In this document: piece by piece, positions 8,394 to 15,159 of the stretch | Position numbering within the stretch: position 1 is the first letter of the stretch | Layout of the letters: each line of letters opens with the position of its first letter | From: an uncultured Prevotella sp. | Lineage (GTDB): Bacteria > Bacteroidota > Bacteroidia > Bacteroidales > Bacteroidaceae | Length of the DNA: 31,646 nt | Assembly: GCA_934183355.1 (NCBI GenBank) | Contig: CAKPST010000023.1 | Coordinates: forward strand, 1-31,646 | Reading direction: 5' to 3' | The notes under the pieces: generated by a model | Seen by the model: only the letters and a program-made list of their open reading frames with translations | Told to the model about the DNA's origin: nothing | The model's database searches: none | Position numbers and translations under genes: made by a program

Positions 8394-8944
8394 TGCTTGC
8401 CTCCTTTCGCTGTTGCGTCTTGCGATTCGGACGTGTTATAGGTCTCTGAGATGCGCTGCGGACATAAGTCGCGCACATGTTGGCGCTGCTCATCTGTGAG
8501 TGTTGCGTATGGTTTATGATATTGCTTATGCGCAATGCGGTCGCGCACGATGCGATAGGCAGCCACTATCTCGTCTTGCAGTTGGAAGTAGGCGTTGTAG
8601 CCAGATGCCGGGTCGGCATCCACAAGTATTATGTGTTGCTTCATTCTGCCCGATATGAATGTGGCAATGTCGTTGCGCAGTCCTTCCGTGCTCACTGGTT
8701 TGTCGTCCTTTAGCAGTTCGCCAGAAGCAGTCAGGTGAAACGCCAGCGTGTTGTCGCGGCTTACATTGGTCACTTCCTGCACATCCTTCTGTTCGGTATC
8801 AAGCGGTGGCAGCTGGCGCACTATTCCCCTGTCCACATCCATCGATGTCGTGACAAGAAAGAAAGTGAGCAGCATGAACGATATGTCGGCGGTCGACGTT
8901 GTGTTCAGCTCAGGCACCATATGTTTTCTTCGCTTTATGAGCAT
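8390..8944 (-). CDS. ExbD/TolR family protein (first copy)
   Basis: This 184-residue protein begins 'MLIKRRKHMVPELNTTSTAD' and enters a single transmembrane helix, 'ADISFMLLTFFLVTTSM', with the functional Asp at residue 20. A periplasmic domain follows with 'HIILVDADPASGYNAYFQLQDEIVAAYR'-like segments (split here by loops) and a non-conserved hydrophilic tail of about 45 residues that is longer than usual. It lies 2 nt after the unknown membrane gene and overlaps the second exbD by 4 nt. Two different ExbD proteins in one operon is common in Bacteroidales and probably gives a heteromeric plug in the ExbB pentamer. The heteromer idea is inference. Confidence 0.9.
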   Translation of the reverse strand: MLIKRRKHMVPELNTTSTADISFMLLTFFLVTTSMDVDRGIVRQLPPLDTEQKDVQEVTNVSRDNTLAFHLTASGELLKDDKPVSTEGLRNDIATFISGRMKQHIILVDADPASGYNAYFQLQDEIVAAYRIVRDRIAHKQYHKPYATLTDEQRQHVRDLCPQRISETYNTSESQDATAKGGKQ

Positions 8945-8946
8945 AG

Positions 8947-9453
8947 TTATCTTCTATTGTTTATTGCACCACATACGAGTGCCACTACAGCCGCTACTAT
9001 CATCATCACCGACGTACCTATGAGCATGCCCGATACGCGCAGCCAGAAATGGTCGGCATATTCCTGTCCGTTGACCATTATTGGTGTTGTGCTCGACAGC
9101 AAGCATGTCAGCGCCATCAGCATCACCGTGCCAGCCGTCACACCCACAGATATGCGATGTGCCGGAATATTGTTCACCACACGGTTGTCGCCACGATTGA
9201 TGCGTGCAGCCCGCCACACGCTCCACACGGCAAGTGCAAGCGTAGCCACTACGAGCATGAGCATAAACCCGACAAGCATGCCAGTGAGCAGCGGTGCGTT
9301 GTAGTCGGGATTATCATAATAGGGCATGTCAAACCACACAAGGCGGAACAACAAGAACACTATTGCCGCCACACCTATTAATATATAGAACACGACATTT
9401 GCGATGCGCTGAGTAGGCTGACGTCGCAAGTCGCTTATTTTTATCCTTTTCAT
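8947..9453 (-). CDS. Unknown 4-TM membrane protein of the ExbB/ExbD operon
   Basis: I do not recognise a named family. The 168-residue protein has a basic N-terminus ('MKRIKISDLRRQ') and four predicted transmembrane segments at about 19-39, 55-80, 103-121 and 139-163. A short cytoplasmic loop rich in Arg/Asn ('WRAARINRGDNRVVNN') joins helices 2 and 3. The periplasmic loop between helices 3 and 4 carries 'NGQEYADHFWLR'. It is packed between exbB (9 nt upstream) and exbD (2 nt downstream), so it is co-expressed with the motor and is probably an accessory subunit. A gene in this position recurs in Bacteroidales ExbB/ExbD operons. No catalytic motif is visible. Confidence 0.8.
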   Translation of the reverse strand: MKRIKISDLRRQPTQRIANVVFYILIGVAAIVFLLFRLVWFDMPYYDNPDYNAPLLTGMLVGFMLMLVVATLALAVWSVWRAARINRGDNRVVNNIPAHRISVGVTAGTVMLMALTCLLSSTTPIMVNGQEYADHFWLRVSGMLIGTSVMMIVAAVVALVCGAINNRR

Positions 9454-9462
9454 ACGCTCTGG

Positions 9463-10191
9463 CTATGCTTGTTTGCTCTTATACTTCAAGATTGAGTCGA
9501 GCAGTGTTATGGCGCTCTCCTCCATCTGTGCCGTCAAGTGATCTATCTTGGAGAGGATATAGTTGTAGAATAGTTGCAGGATGAGCGCCACTATGATTCC
9601 AAAGATGGTGGTGATGAGCGCCACCTTCATGCCGGCAGCCACGATTGTGGGGTTGATGTCGCCAGCCATCTGTATCTGCTCAAACGCCATCACCATACCT
9701 ATCACCGTGCCGAGGAATCCGAGCGACGGTGCCATTGCTATGAACAGCGTTATCCACGAGCAGCCTCTCTCCATATTGGCAGCCTGCACCGATCCGTATG
9801 CCGCCACCGAACGCTCCACATCTTCTATTGTGGAGTCGATGCGCACAAGTCCCTGATAGCATATCGACGCCACCGGACCACGTGTGTCGCGACACAACGC
9901 CTTGGCTCCCTCGATGTCGCCCTGCTCTATCTTCTCGTCTACAGCAGCCATTAGCTTCTTGGCGTTTATCTCCGAGAGACTTAGATATATGATGCGTTCT
10001 ATGCAGAACGCCAGTCCCAACACAAGCGCTATCGCCACAAGCGACATGAACGAGGCATTGCCCTCAATAAACTTAGTCTTCAGCACTTGGTGCAGTCCTG
10101 TCTGTGCATTGGCGGCGCTTAATGGCGCCATCATCATTATTGCCATTAGGCAAAGTGCATTAGGGGTGGTTTTACGAAAAACGTTTCTCAT
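9463..10191 (-). CDS. ExbB/TolQ/MotA proton-channel protein
   Basis: This 242-residue protein has a signal-like N-terminus (residues 1-30, ending SAANAQ) followed by three membrane helices at about 46-66, 145-170 and 186-208. The hallmark 'MAPSLGFLGTVIGMVMAF' (153-170) and 'GMKVALITTIFGIIVALILQL' region identify the MotA/TolQ/ExbB channel fold. It assembles around ExbD to use proton-motive force. An in-frame ATG at 10239 exists, but it would leave almost no leader after the promoter at 10259-10290 and would put 16 residues before the signal-like segment, so 10191 is preferred. It is the first gene of an operon with an unknown membrane protein and two exbD genes. No tonB gene is present. Confidence 0.9.
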   Translation of the reverse strand: MRNVFRKTTPNALCLMAIMMMAPLSAANAQTGLHQVLKTKFIEGNASFMSLVAIALVLGLAFCIERIIYLSLSEINAKKLMAAVDEKIEQGDIEGAKALCRDTRGPVASICYQGLVRIDSTIEDVERSVAAYGSVQAANMERGCSWITLFIAMAPSLGFLGTVIGMVMAFEQIQMAGDINPTIVAAGMKVALITTIFGIIVALILQLFYNYILSKIDHLTAQMEESAITLLDSILKYKSKQA

Positions 10192-10258
10192 AAGTCTACG
10201 TGTGTGTATACATGATTGATTGCATAGCGCCAAAAGCATACATACGCTCGGCGCGATG

Positions 10259-10290
10259 CAAAATTACTTATTATTTTCCTATTATGGCAA
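10259..10290 (-). promoter_or_regulatory. Bacteroidetes-type promoter for the ExbB operon
   Basis: On the minus strand, TTG (10290-10288), 21 nt, then TAATTTTG (10266-10259). It is divergent from the promoter of the PNGase F-like gene; the -7 boxes of the two lie about 77 nt apart. Confidence 0.65.
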
Positions 10291-10342
10291 TGTTTATTAT
10301 TTATAAAAACTAAACAAACCCAATAAATTCAACAATTATCAC

Positions 10343-10350
10343 TACCTTTG
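10343..10350 (+). promoter_or_regulatory. -7 promoter element for the PNGase F-like gene
   Basis: TACCTTTG matches the Bacteroidetes -7 consensus, 45 nt before the ATG at 10395. No TTG is visible at the right distance upstream. Confidence 0.55.
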
Positions 10351-10394
10351 CATCATTAATAATAAAACCACTTACTAACAAACAAAACTAAAAC

Positions 10395-12086
10395 ATGAAG
10401 AAAGGAATATGTGTATTGCTCGTCGGCTTGCTCACTTTCACAGCTGCTGAAGCGCAAAACTATGCCAAGAAATTCAAGAAAGCGCAAGCCATTGAGGTGA
10501 CTTATCGCTCAGTGTACAAGGAAAAGGTGATGCCAGGCAACACGCTGATGAAGGTCAGCGGCGACCAGGTGAAGCTCGATTGGCAGGCTCCAGAGGGCAA
10601 GAAGGAGGTTGAGGCACCCAAAGAGAAGCATCTCGTATTGGAGTCGTATATCGACTACAGCCGCCGTCTCAGCTATCGCCGTGCCGTGATGCCCAACGAT
10701 GAGGTGGTGTACACCAACACTCCGTTCGAATATGGTGAGGGCTTCAAAGAGGTGCGTCAGGACAAATACCTCGGTCTCAACTGTAAGGTGGTGCGCACCA
10801 TCGTCAACTCTAACACCATCGACGTATGGTATACCAAAGACCTGCCTCTACGCGGAACACCACAGACATGGTCTGGTGTGCCTGACGGACTCGTGCTGCG
10901 CATCGTGCGCAATGGTGACAGCGTGCAGGAGGCTATCGCCATCAAGCCTCTCAAGCAGACATCGACACTGCTGCCTACAGAATGGGGACACTACCTCAAG
11001 AGCAGCGACTATCAGTATGCCATCAATCAGAGTGGCGTCATCACAGTGCCTGTATTCGACCAGCAGACTATCTGCTTCAACGGAGCTAAGTTGCCCGAGA
11101 CACTTGAGTCGGGCAAGGTGTATGTTGCAGCTGGCGGTTCGGTGGTGCTGAAGAAGGTGAAACTGCCCGAAAACATCAACGACCGTTCGGTATTCGTAGA
11201 GGCTGTGCAGTATTCTGACGGCGACGCCTACGACCGCACTGGCTCTATCTTCATGATACCTACTGGCAAGGAGCAGTCGTTCCTGAACGCTCTGCGCGAC
11301 CTCAACAGCGTGCCTGCATTCAAGAGTGGCGACACCGACTATCACGGACTCGTCTCTACTCCTGCCTACGACGTGCCATTGGAGTTGATGCGATTCTTCA
11401 CCGGTTTTGGTGTGCGTAAGTACAACAACAATCAGGTGCCGGGACAGGTATGGGCCGACTCTGTGCTCTATAAGGCTGAGGTGACCAGCGTTGCCGAACA
11501 GCTGAAGGGCGAGGTATGGATTGGTGCATACATTGGCAACTGGGACGGCAAGGGCCATCGTCTGTCTGTCAAGTTGAAGTACTATCCCGACGGCGAACGA
11601 GAGTTGCCTAAGGCTTTGCCTCTCTTCAACACTGTCAACTATATAGAGCAGGCTGGACAGCCCTACCCCATCTTCATGCTCAACGACTCGCTCAATGTCA
11701 ACTTCGAGCTAAAAGAGGATGTTAAGGATGCACGCCTCTTCTATCTCACCACTGGACATGGCGGTTGGGGCAATGGCGACGAGTTCAACCAGAAGGTGAA
11801 CACCATCTACGTAGACGGACAGAAGGTCATCAGCTTCATACCATGGCGCGACGACTGCGGCACCTACCGCAACTGGAACCCATGCTCAGGCAATTTCTCT
11901 AACGGTCTTAGCTCATCCGACCTTAGCCGTTCTAACTGGTGTCCAGGCACTATGACCAACCCCGAATACATCTATGTTGGTTCGCTCAAGGCTGGCAAGC
12001 ACACTCTCAGCGTGAAGATTCCGCAGGGTGCTCCTGAGGGCGGCAGCAATAGCTACTGGTGCATATCAGGCACTCTGATTTATTAA
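10395..12086 (+). CDS. Secreted GLPGLI + PNGase F-like protein (peptide-N-glycosidase family)
   Basis: This 563-residue protein has a signal peptide (cut near AEAQ, residue 21). Residues about 30-200 resemble the GLPGLI family, with 'FKEVRQDKYLGLNCKV' and 'WSGVPDGLVLRI'. Residues about 225-563 match the two jelly-roll domains of PNGase F, which cleaves N-glycans from asparagine. Matches include 'DAYDRTG' (278-283), aligned by eye with the catalytic Asp60 region, and 'TGHGGWGNGDEF' (453-464), with Glu463 at the Glu206 position. 'PWRDDCGTYRNW' and 'SNWCPGTM' (513-520) also match the structural C-terminal part. At the position of Glu118 I see 'IGNW' rather than ETW, so activity is uncertain. It probably acts in the periplasm or outside on glycoproteins. 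The gene is monocistronic, with a terminator at 12132-12186. Confidence 0.82.
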   Translation: MKKGICVLLVGLLTFTAAEAQNYAKKFKKAQAIEVTYRSVYKEKVMPGNTLMKVSGDQVKLDWQAPEGKKEVEAPKEKHLVLESYIDYSRRLSYRRAVMPNDEVVYTNTPFEYGEGFKEVRQDKYLGLNCKVVRTIVNSNTIDVWYTKDLPLRGTPQTWSGVPDGLVLRIVRNGDSVQEAIAIKPLKQTSTLLPTEWGHYLKSSDYQYAINQSGVITVPVFDQQTICFNGAKLPETLESGKVYVAAGGSVVLKKVKLPENINDRSVFVEAVQYSDGDAYDRTGSIFMIPTGKEQSFLNALRDLNSVPAFKSGDTDYHGLVSTPAYDVPLELMRFFTGFGVRKYNNNQVPGQVWADSVLYKAEVTSVAEQLKGEVWIGAYIGNWDGKGHRLSVKLKYYPDGERELPKALPLFNTVNYIEQAGQPYPIFMLNDSLNVNFELKEDVKDARLFYLTTGHGGWGNGDEFNQKVNTIYVDGQKVISFIPWRDDCGTYRNWNPCSGNFSNGLSSSDLSRSNWCPGTMTNPEYIYVGSLKAGKHTLSVKIPQGAPEGGSNSYWCISGTLIY

Positions 12087-12088
12087 GT

Positions 12089-12120
12089 TAGTTGACAAGT
12101 TGACTTATTGACGAGTTGAC
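12089..12120 (+). repeat. 8-bp tandem repeat, four units
   Basis: Four consecutive 8-bp units, TAGTTGAC, AAGTTGAC, TTATTGAC and GAGTTGAC, begin 3 nt after the stop codon of the PNGase F-like gene. The common core is GTTGAC. Function is unknown; it precedes the terminator. Confidence 0.8.
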
Positions 12121-12131
12121 AACTAAAAAAG

Positions 12132-12195
12132 ATTGGCGGAAACCAACTACTGAACATATAAGATGCAGTCGTTGGTTTCCGCCAATTCTTTTTTT
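12132..12195. terminator. Bidirectional terminator between the PNGase F-like gene and sdaA
   Basis: A perfect 16-bp inverted repeat (12132-12147 with 12171-12186, 23-nt loop) is flanked by an A run on the left (12125-12130) and a run of seven T on the right (12189-12195). It can therefore terminate transcripts of both convergent genes. Confidence 0.85.
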
Positions 12196-12216
12196 ATATA
12201 TCTTCTAATATTTTTT

Positions 12217-13461
12217 CTAAGCCTTATTGTTCTTCTCAGCCATTTGCTTGAGATGCTGCTCGTATGCACGTGCAAGTCCGCCCTCACTCGTCTCCTTATA
12301 GAGCGACGGCAGGTCATGACCCGTCTGCTTCATCACCTTCACCACACGGTCGAACGACACAGTATGCTTACCATCTGAGAACGATGCATACAAGTTGGCA
12401 TCAAGAGCACGGGTGGCAGCAAAGGCATTGCGCTCTATACATGGTATCTGCACCAGTCCACACACAGGGTCGCACGTCATACCAAGGTGATGCTCCAGTC
12501 CCATCTCGGCAGCATATTCTATCTGCGACGGACTGCCACCAAACAACTGGCAAGCTGCTGCCGAAGCCATGGCACAAGCTACGCCCACCTCGCCCTGACA
12601 ACCTACGTCAGCACCCGAGATAGAGGCATTCTTCTTCACGACATTGCCGAAGATACCTGCTGTAGCTATGGCATGGAGTATACGAGTGTCGCTGAATTCA
12701 TGACCCTTAGCCAAGTGATAGAGCACTGCTGGCAACACTCCGCACGAGCCACATGTGGGCGCCGTGACAATAGTTCCACCCGAAGCATTCTCCTCGCTCA
12801 CAGACAGAGCATAGGCATAAACCAATGCACGCGACTGCAACGAACGCTTATATCCACTTGCCTTGACATAATAGATAGGACCCTTGCGAGGCAACTTCAG
12901 CGGACCAGGCAGTGCTCCCTCGCGGTCGATGCCTCGCTCCACACTCTCCTGCATAGCACGCCACACCTCCATGAGGTAGTCCCAGATGTCCTCATCCTCA
13001 CACTCGTTGACATACTCCCAGTAGTTGCGACCATGATTCTCACACCACATCTGTATCTCGTGCAGCGTATTCTTCTGATAAACCTCGCGCTTGCCGAGCA
13101 GCCAGCGACCCTTCTCGCCCTCCGACAATGCTCCGCCACCGACACTGTAGCATATCCACTCATCCATCTTGTTGCCTTCGGCATCAAATGCCACGAACTT
13201 CATACCATTGGGATGGAAAGGCAGAAACACCTGCGGTTGCCACTCTATACGCAACGGAGCAATAGGACGCAGCACCTCGTCGATAGCTACGTCGGTCATG
13301 TGTCCTCGTCCCGTCGCAGCCAAACTGCCGTACAGCGTAACTTCAAAACTCTTAGCTTCCATGTTGTGAGAAGCAAATATCTGCGCGGCTTTCTGAGGTC
13401 CCATGGTGTGACTACTCGACGGTCCTTTGCCTATGCGATATAATTCTCTTAATGATTCCAT
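12217..13461 (-). CDS. sdaA: L-serine ammonia-lyase, iron-sulfur type (single chain)
   Basis: This 414-residue enzyme converts L-serine to pyruvate and ammonia in the cytoplasm. The beta domain starts with 'GKGPSSSHTMGP' (11-22). The alpha domain carries 'SGGTIVTAPTCGSCGVLPA' (227-245), 'GCQGEVGVACAM' (287-298), 'CDPVCGLVQIPCIERN' (330-345) and the final serine-binding region. Cysteines 288, 330 and 341 have the same spacing (42 and 11) as the three [4Fe-4S] ligands of the Legionella enzyme. The C-terminal cysteine that fills the fourth iron site in some members is missing; the tail ends 'KNNKA'. Both domains are fused, as in E. coli SdaA, with a somewhat shorter chain. The gene has its own strong promoter and shares a terminator with the convergent gene. 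Confidence 0.95.
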   Translation of the reverse strand: MESLRELYRIGKGPSSSHTMGPQKAAQIFASHNMEAKSFEVTLYGSLAATGRGHMTDVAIDEVLRPIAPLRIEWQPQVFLPFHPNGMKFVAFDAEGNKMDEWICYSVGGGALSEGEKGRWLLGKREVYQKNTLHEIQMWCENHGRNYWEYVNECEDEDIWDYLMEVWRAMQESVERGIDREGALPGPLKLPRKGPIYYVKASGYKRSLQSRALVYAYALSVSEENASGGTIVTAPTCGSCGVLPAVLYHLAKGHEFSDTRILHAIATAGIFGNVVKKNASISGADVGCQGEVGVACAMASAAACQLFGGSPSQIEYAAEMGLEHHLGMTCDPVCGLVQIPCIERNAFAATRALDANLYASFSDGKHTVSFDRVVKVMKQTGHDLPSLYKETSEGGLARAYEQHLKQMAEKNNKA

Positions 13462-13522
13462 TTGTAGTGTAGGTTGTTAATTTAGTAGTGGGCAGAAATT
13501 AATGGGTGAATATGCCCTTGTG

Positions 13523-13554
13523 CAAAGTTACAACATTAAATATACTTAGCCAAA
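13523..13554 (-). promoter_or_regulatory. Bacteroidetes-type promoter for sdaA
   Basis: On the minus strand, TTTG (13554-13551), exactly 20 nt, then TAACTTTG (13530-13523). This is a near-perfect consensus 62 nt upstream of the ATG at 13461. Confidence 0.8.
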
Positions 13555-13643
13555 GAAATAATTGCAATATTATTCTTCTGTTTACTTTCTTTTAGCTAAC
13601 TTTATCGCGAAATCGACAAGTACCCCCATCAAACAATAAGACA

Positions 13644-15038
13644 ATGAAACAAACCGAACGTGCCAGCATCATGCGAGTCATCACCGACTTGATAGAGGCT
13701 GACGGCATTTTAGACACAAGGGAGATGACCTTTCTCGACTCTCTGCGCAATAAGTATGGCATCAAGAAGGACGATGAGGTGATGGCTACGTCTTTGTCGC
13801 TGTCATTTGCGCTCAACAAGCTGTCGCATTCTGACACCAATCTCAGACACAGCCTTCTCGACGACTTCAGCCAGATGGCTATGTCTGACGACTATTGTGC
13901 CCGTGAGGAAGCATTGCTGATACTTGCTATAAAGGCTTGTCTTGACCATAACCTTGGGCTCCAGGCTTCGATTGTCTCCACCAACACCAAGAGTCTTAGC
14001 ATAGAGGGAGCACAAGTGCTGTATGTGGAAAGCGAATTTGACAAGAACATCAACAGCCAAATAAATCGTTACTATCGCGAGATATGCACCGAGATACGTT
14101 TGTCGGGATTCGACTTTGTCTATCTTCCCAAGATAGCCGAGCACTACAACAGCATTCCTGAGGAACGGCTATTCCAAATCACAGAATTTCTCTATCCTAA
14201 GGTGAGCCAAGAACGTCTGCACATCATCATCGACCAGCTACAACATCTGTCCACCGAGAATTTCTGCAAGGAGCAGTTGGCTGCCAAACTCAATATCAAA
14301 GAACTGTCATCTGTTGCCCCGTCGCTGATGCTGAAAATAGGCGACTCTATTGTCGACAACAAGACTACATCCAACTTCCTACTTGTCGAGATTGGCAAGG
14401 AAGCACTCGACAGCGCTCGCACTCTGCTCGACTTATTCGCCGAGTCATATCACAACTATCATCTCAATCATCTGAAGGAGGAGAGGGGACGCTTTGTATA
14501 CAAAGGTTTCTACAAGCAAGTGTTCGACATCCTTATGCTCCGAAAGGGCATCCAAAGCCGCGTTGTCATCGACACGGTCAAGGAACGCATATATTTTCCC
14601 GATGCCGAAGCTGCTATTGAGAAGATACACCGACGCGAAAAGGCTCTTTATGCCCTCTTCCTGATTGAGTCGGCAAGCGGTGGCATCAACTTCAACAAGC
14701 CTTCTTCGCCCAAGCAAATGGCTCTGTACACCAAGCGCATGGCGTCAATACAAGCCAAATACCGAATGATATACCGCATGTTTGGCGGCGATGAGAACAA
14801 TGCTCCCAATCTGGAGCTGTCCGAAATACGCCTGCCTATGATTAGTCTGCTGAAAAGACAGATAACCCGACTTAGCGATGTATTGCATCACACTAACGAC
14901 TATGTCATACAGCGCAACGTCTATGGCAACTATAGTGTAGGCATATCGCCCGAACTATGCTGCTGCAACAATGGCATCAGCAACGACTTCATACCCCTGG
15001 CTAAGTCGGACACATGGCGCAAAATAATGGCATTGTAA
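13644..15038 (+). CDS. Unrecognised 464-residue protein with a TerB-like N-terminus
   Basis: The N-terminus, 'IMRVITDLIEADGILDTREM' followed by 'FLDSLRNKYGI', resembles the helical, acid-rich metal-binding start of TerB-like domains (about residues 1-110). The remainder is helical and hydrophilic, with no signal peptide or membrane segment, so the protein is cytoplasmic. From about residue 160 to the end I recognise no family. A C-terminal segment contains 'VYGNYSVGISPELCCC', with three adjacent cysteines. Basic stretches ('KIHRREKALYALFLIESASG') are compatible with nucleic-acid or protein binding. It is divergent from sdaA and 121 nt ahead of the Ca-ATPase on the same strand. Weak promoter-like TAACTTTA occurs at 13597-13604. 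Function unknown; the TerB-like match is by eye only. Confidence 0.75.
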   Translation: MKQTERASIMRVITDLIEADGILDTREMTFLDSLRNKYGIKKDDEVMATSLSLSFALNKLSHSDTNLRHSLLDDFSQMAMSDDYCAREEALLILAIKACLDHNLGLQASIVSTNTKSLSIEGAQVLYVESEFDKNINSQINRYYREICTEIRLSGFDFVYLPKIAEHYNSIPEERLFQITEFLYPKVSQERLHIIIDQLQHLSTENFCKEQLAAKLNIKELSSVAPSLMLKIGDSIVDNKTTSNFLLVEIGKEALDSARTLLDLFAESYHNYHLNHLKEERGRFVYKGFYKQVFDILMLRKGIQSRVVIDTVKERIYFPDAEAAIEKIHRREKALYALFLIESASGGINFNKPSSPKQMALYTKRMASIQAKYRMIYRMFGGDENNAPNLELSEIRLPMISLLKRQITRLSDVLHHTNDYVIQRNVYGNYSVGISPELCCCNNGISNDFIPLAKSDTWRKIMAL

Positions 15039-15118
15039 GGTTGCAACCATATACAACGGCTCTTGCCGCATGTTATTTGCAACATTAGTGAACCCCCAAA
15101 AGTGTCAGACAAATACGA

Positions 15119-15126
15119 TAATTTTG
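15119..15126 (+). promoter_or_regulatory. -7 promoter element for the P-type ATPase gene
   Basis: TAATTTTG matches the -7 consensus, 33 nt before the ATG at 15160. No -33 TTG at ideal spacing is seen. Confidence 0.5.
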
Positions 15127-15159
15127 TATCATACAAAACTCATTATTATATATTCATAA

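Noticed and set aside
10192..10239. Upstream start for exbB
   Set aside because: It would leave almost no leader after the promoter and would place 16 residues before a normal signal-like segment.
10848..11558. 236-codon open frame antisense to the PNGase F-like gene
   Set aside because: No domain or start context, and the opposite strand encodes a clear secreted protein with conserved motifs.
15039..15159. Terminator after the TerB-like protein gene
   Set aside because: Only a 10-nt palindrome (GGTTGCAACC) and a 4-bp hairpin occur, with no T run.
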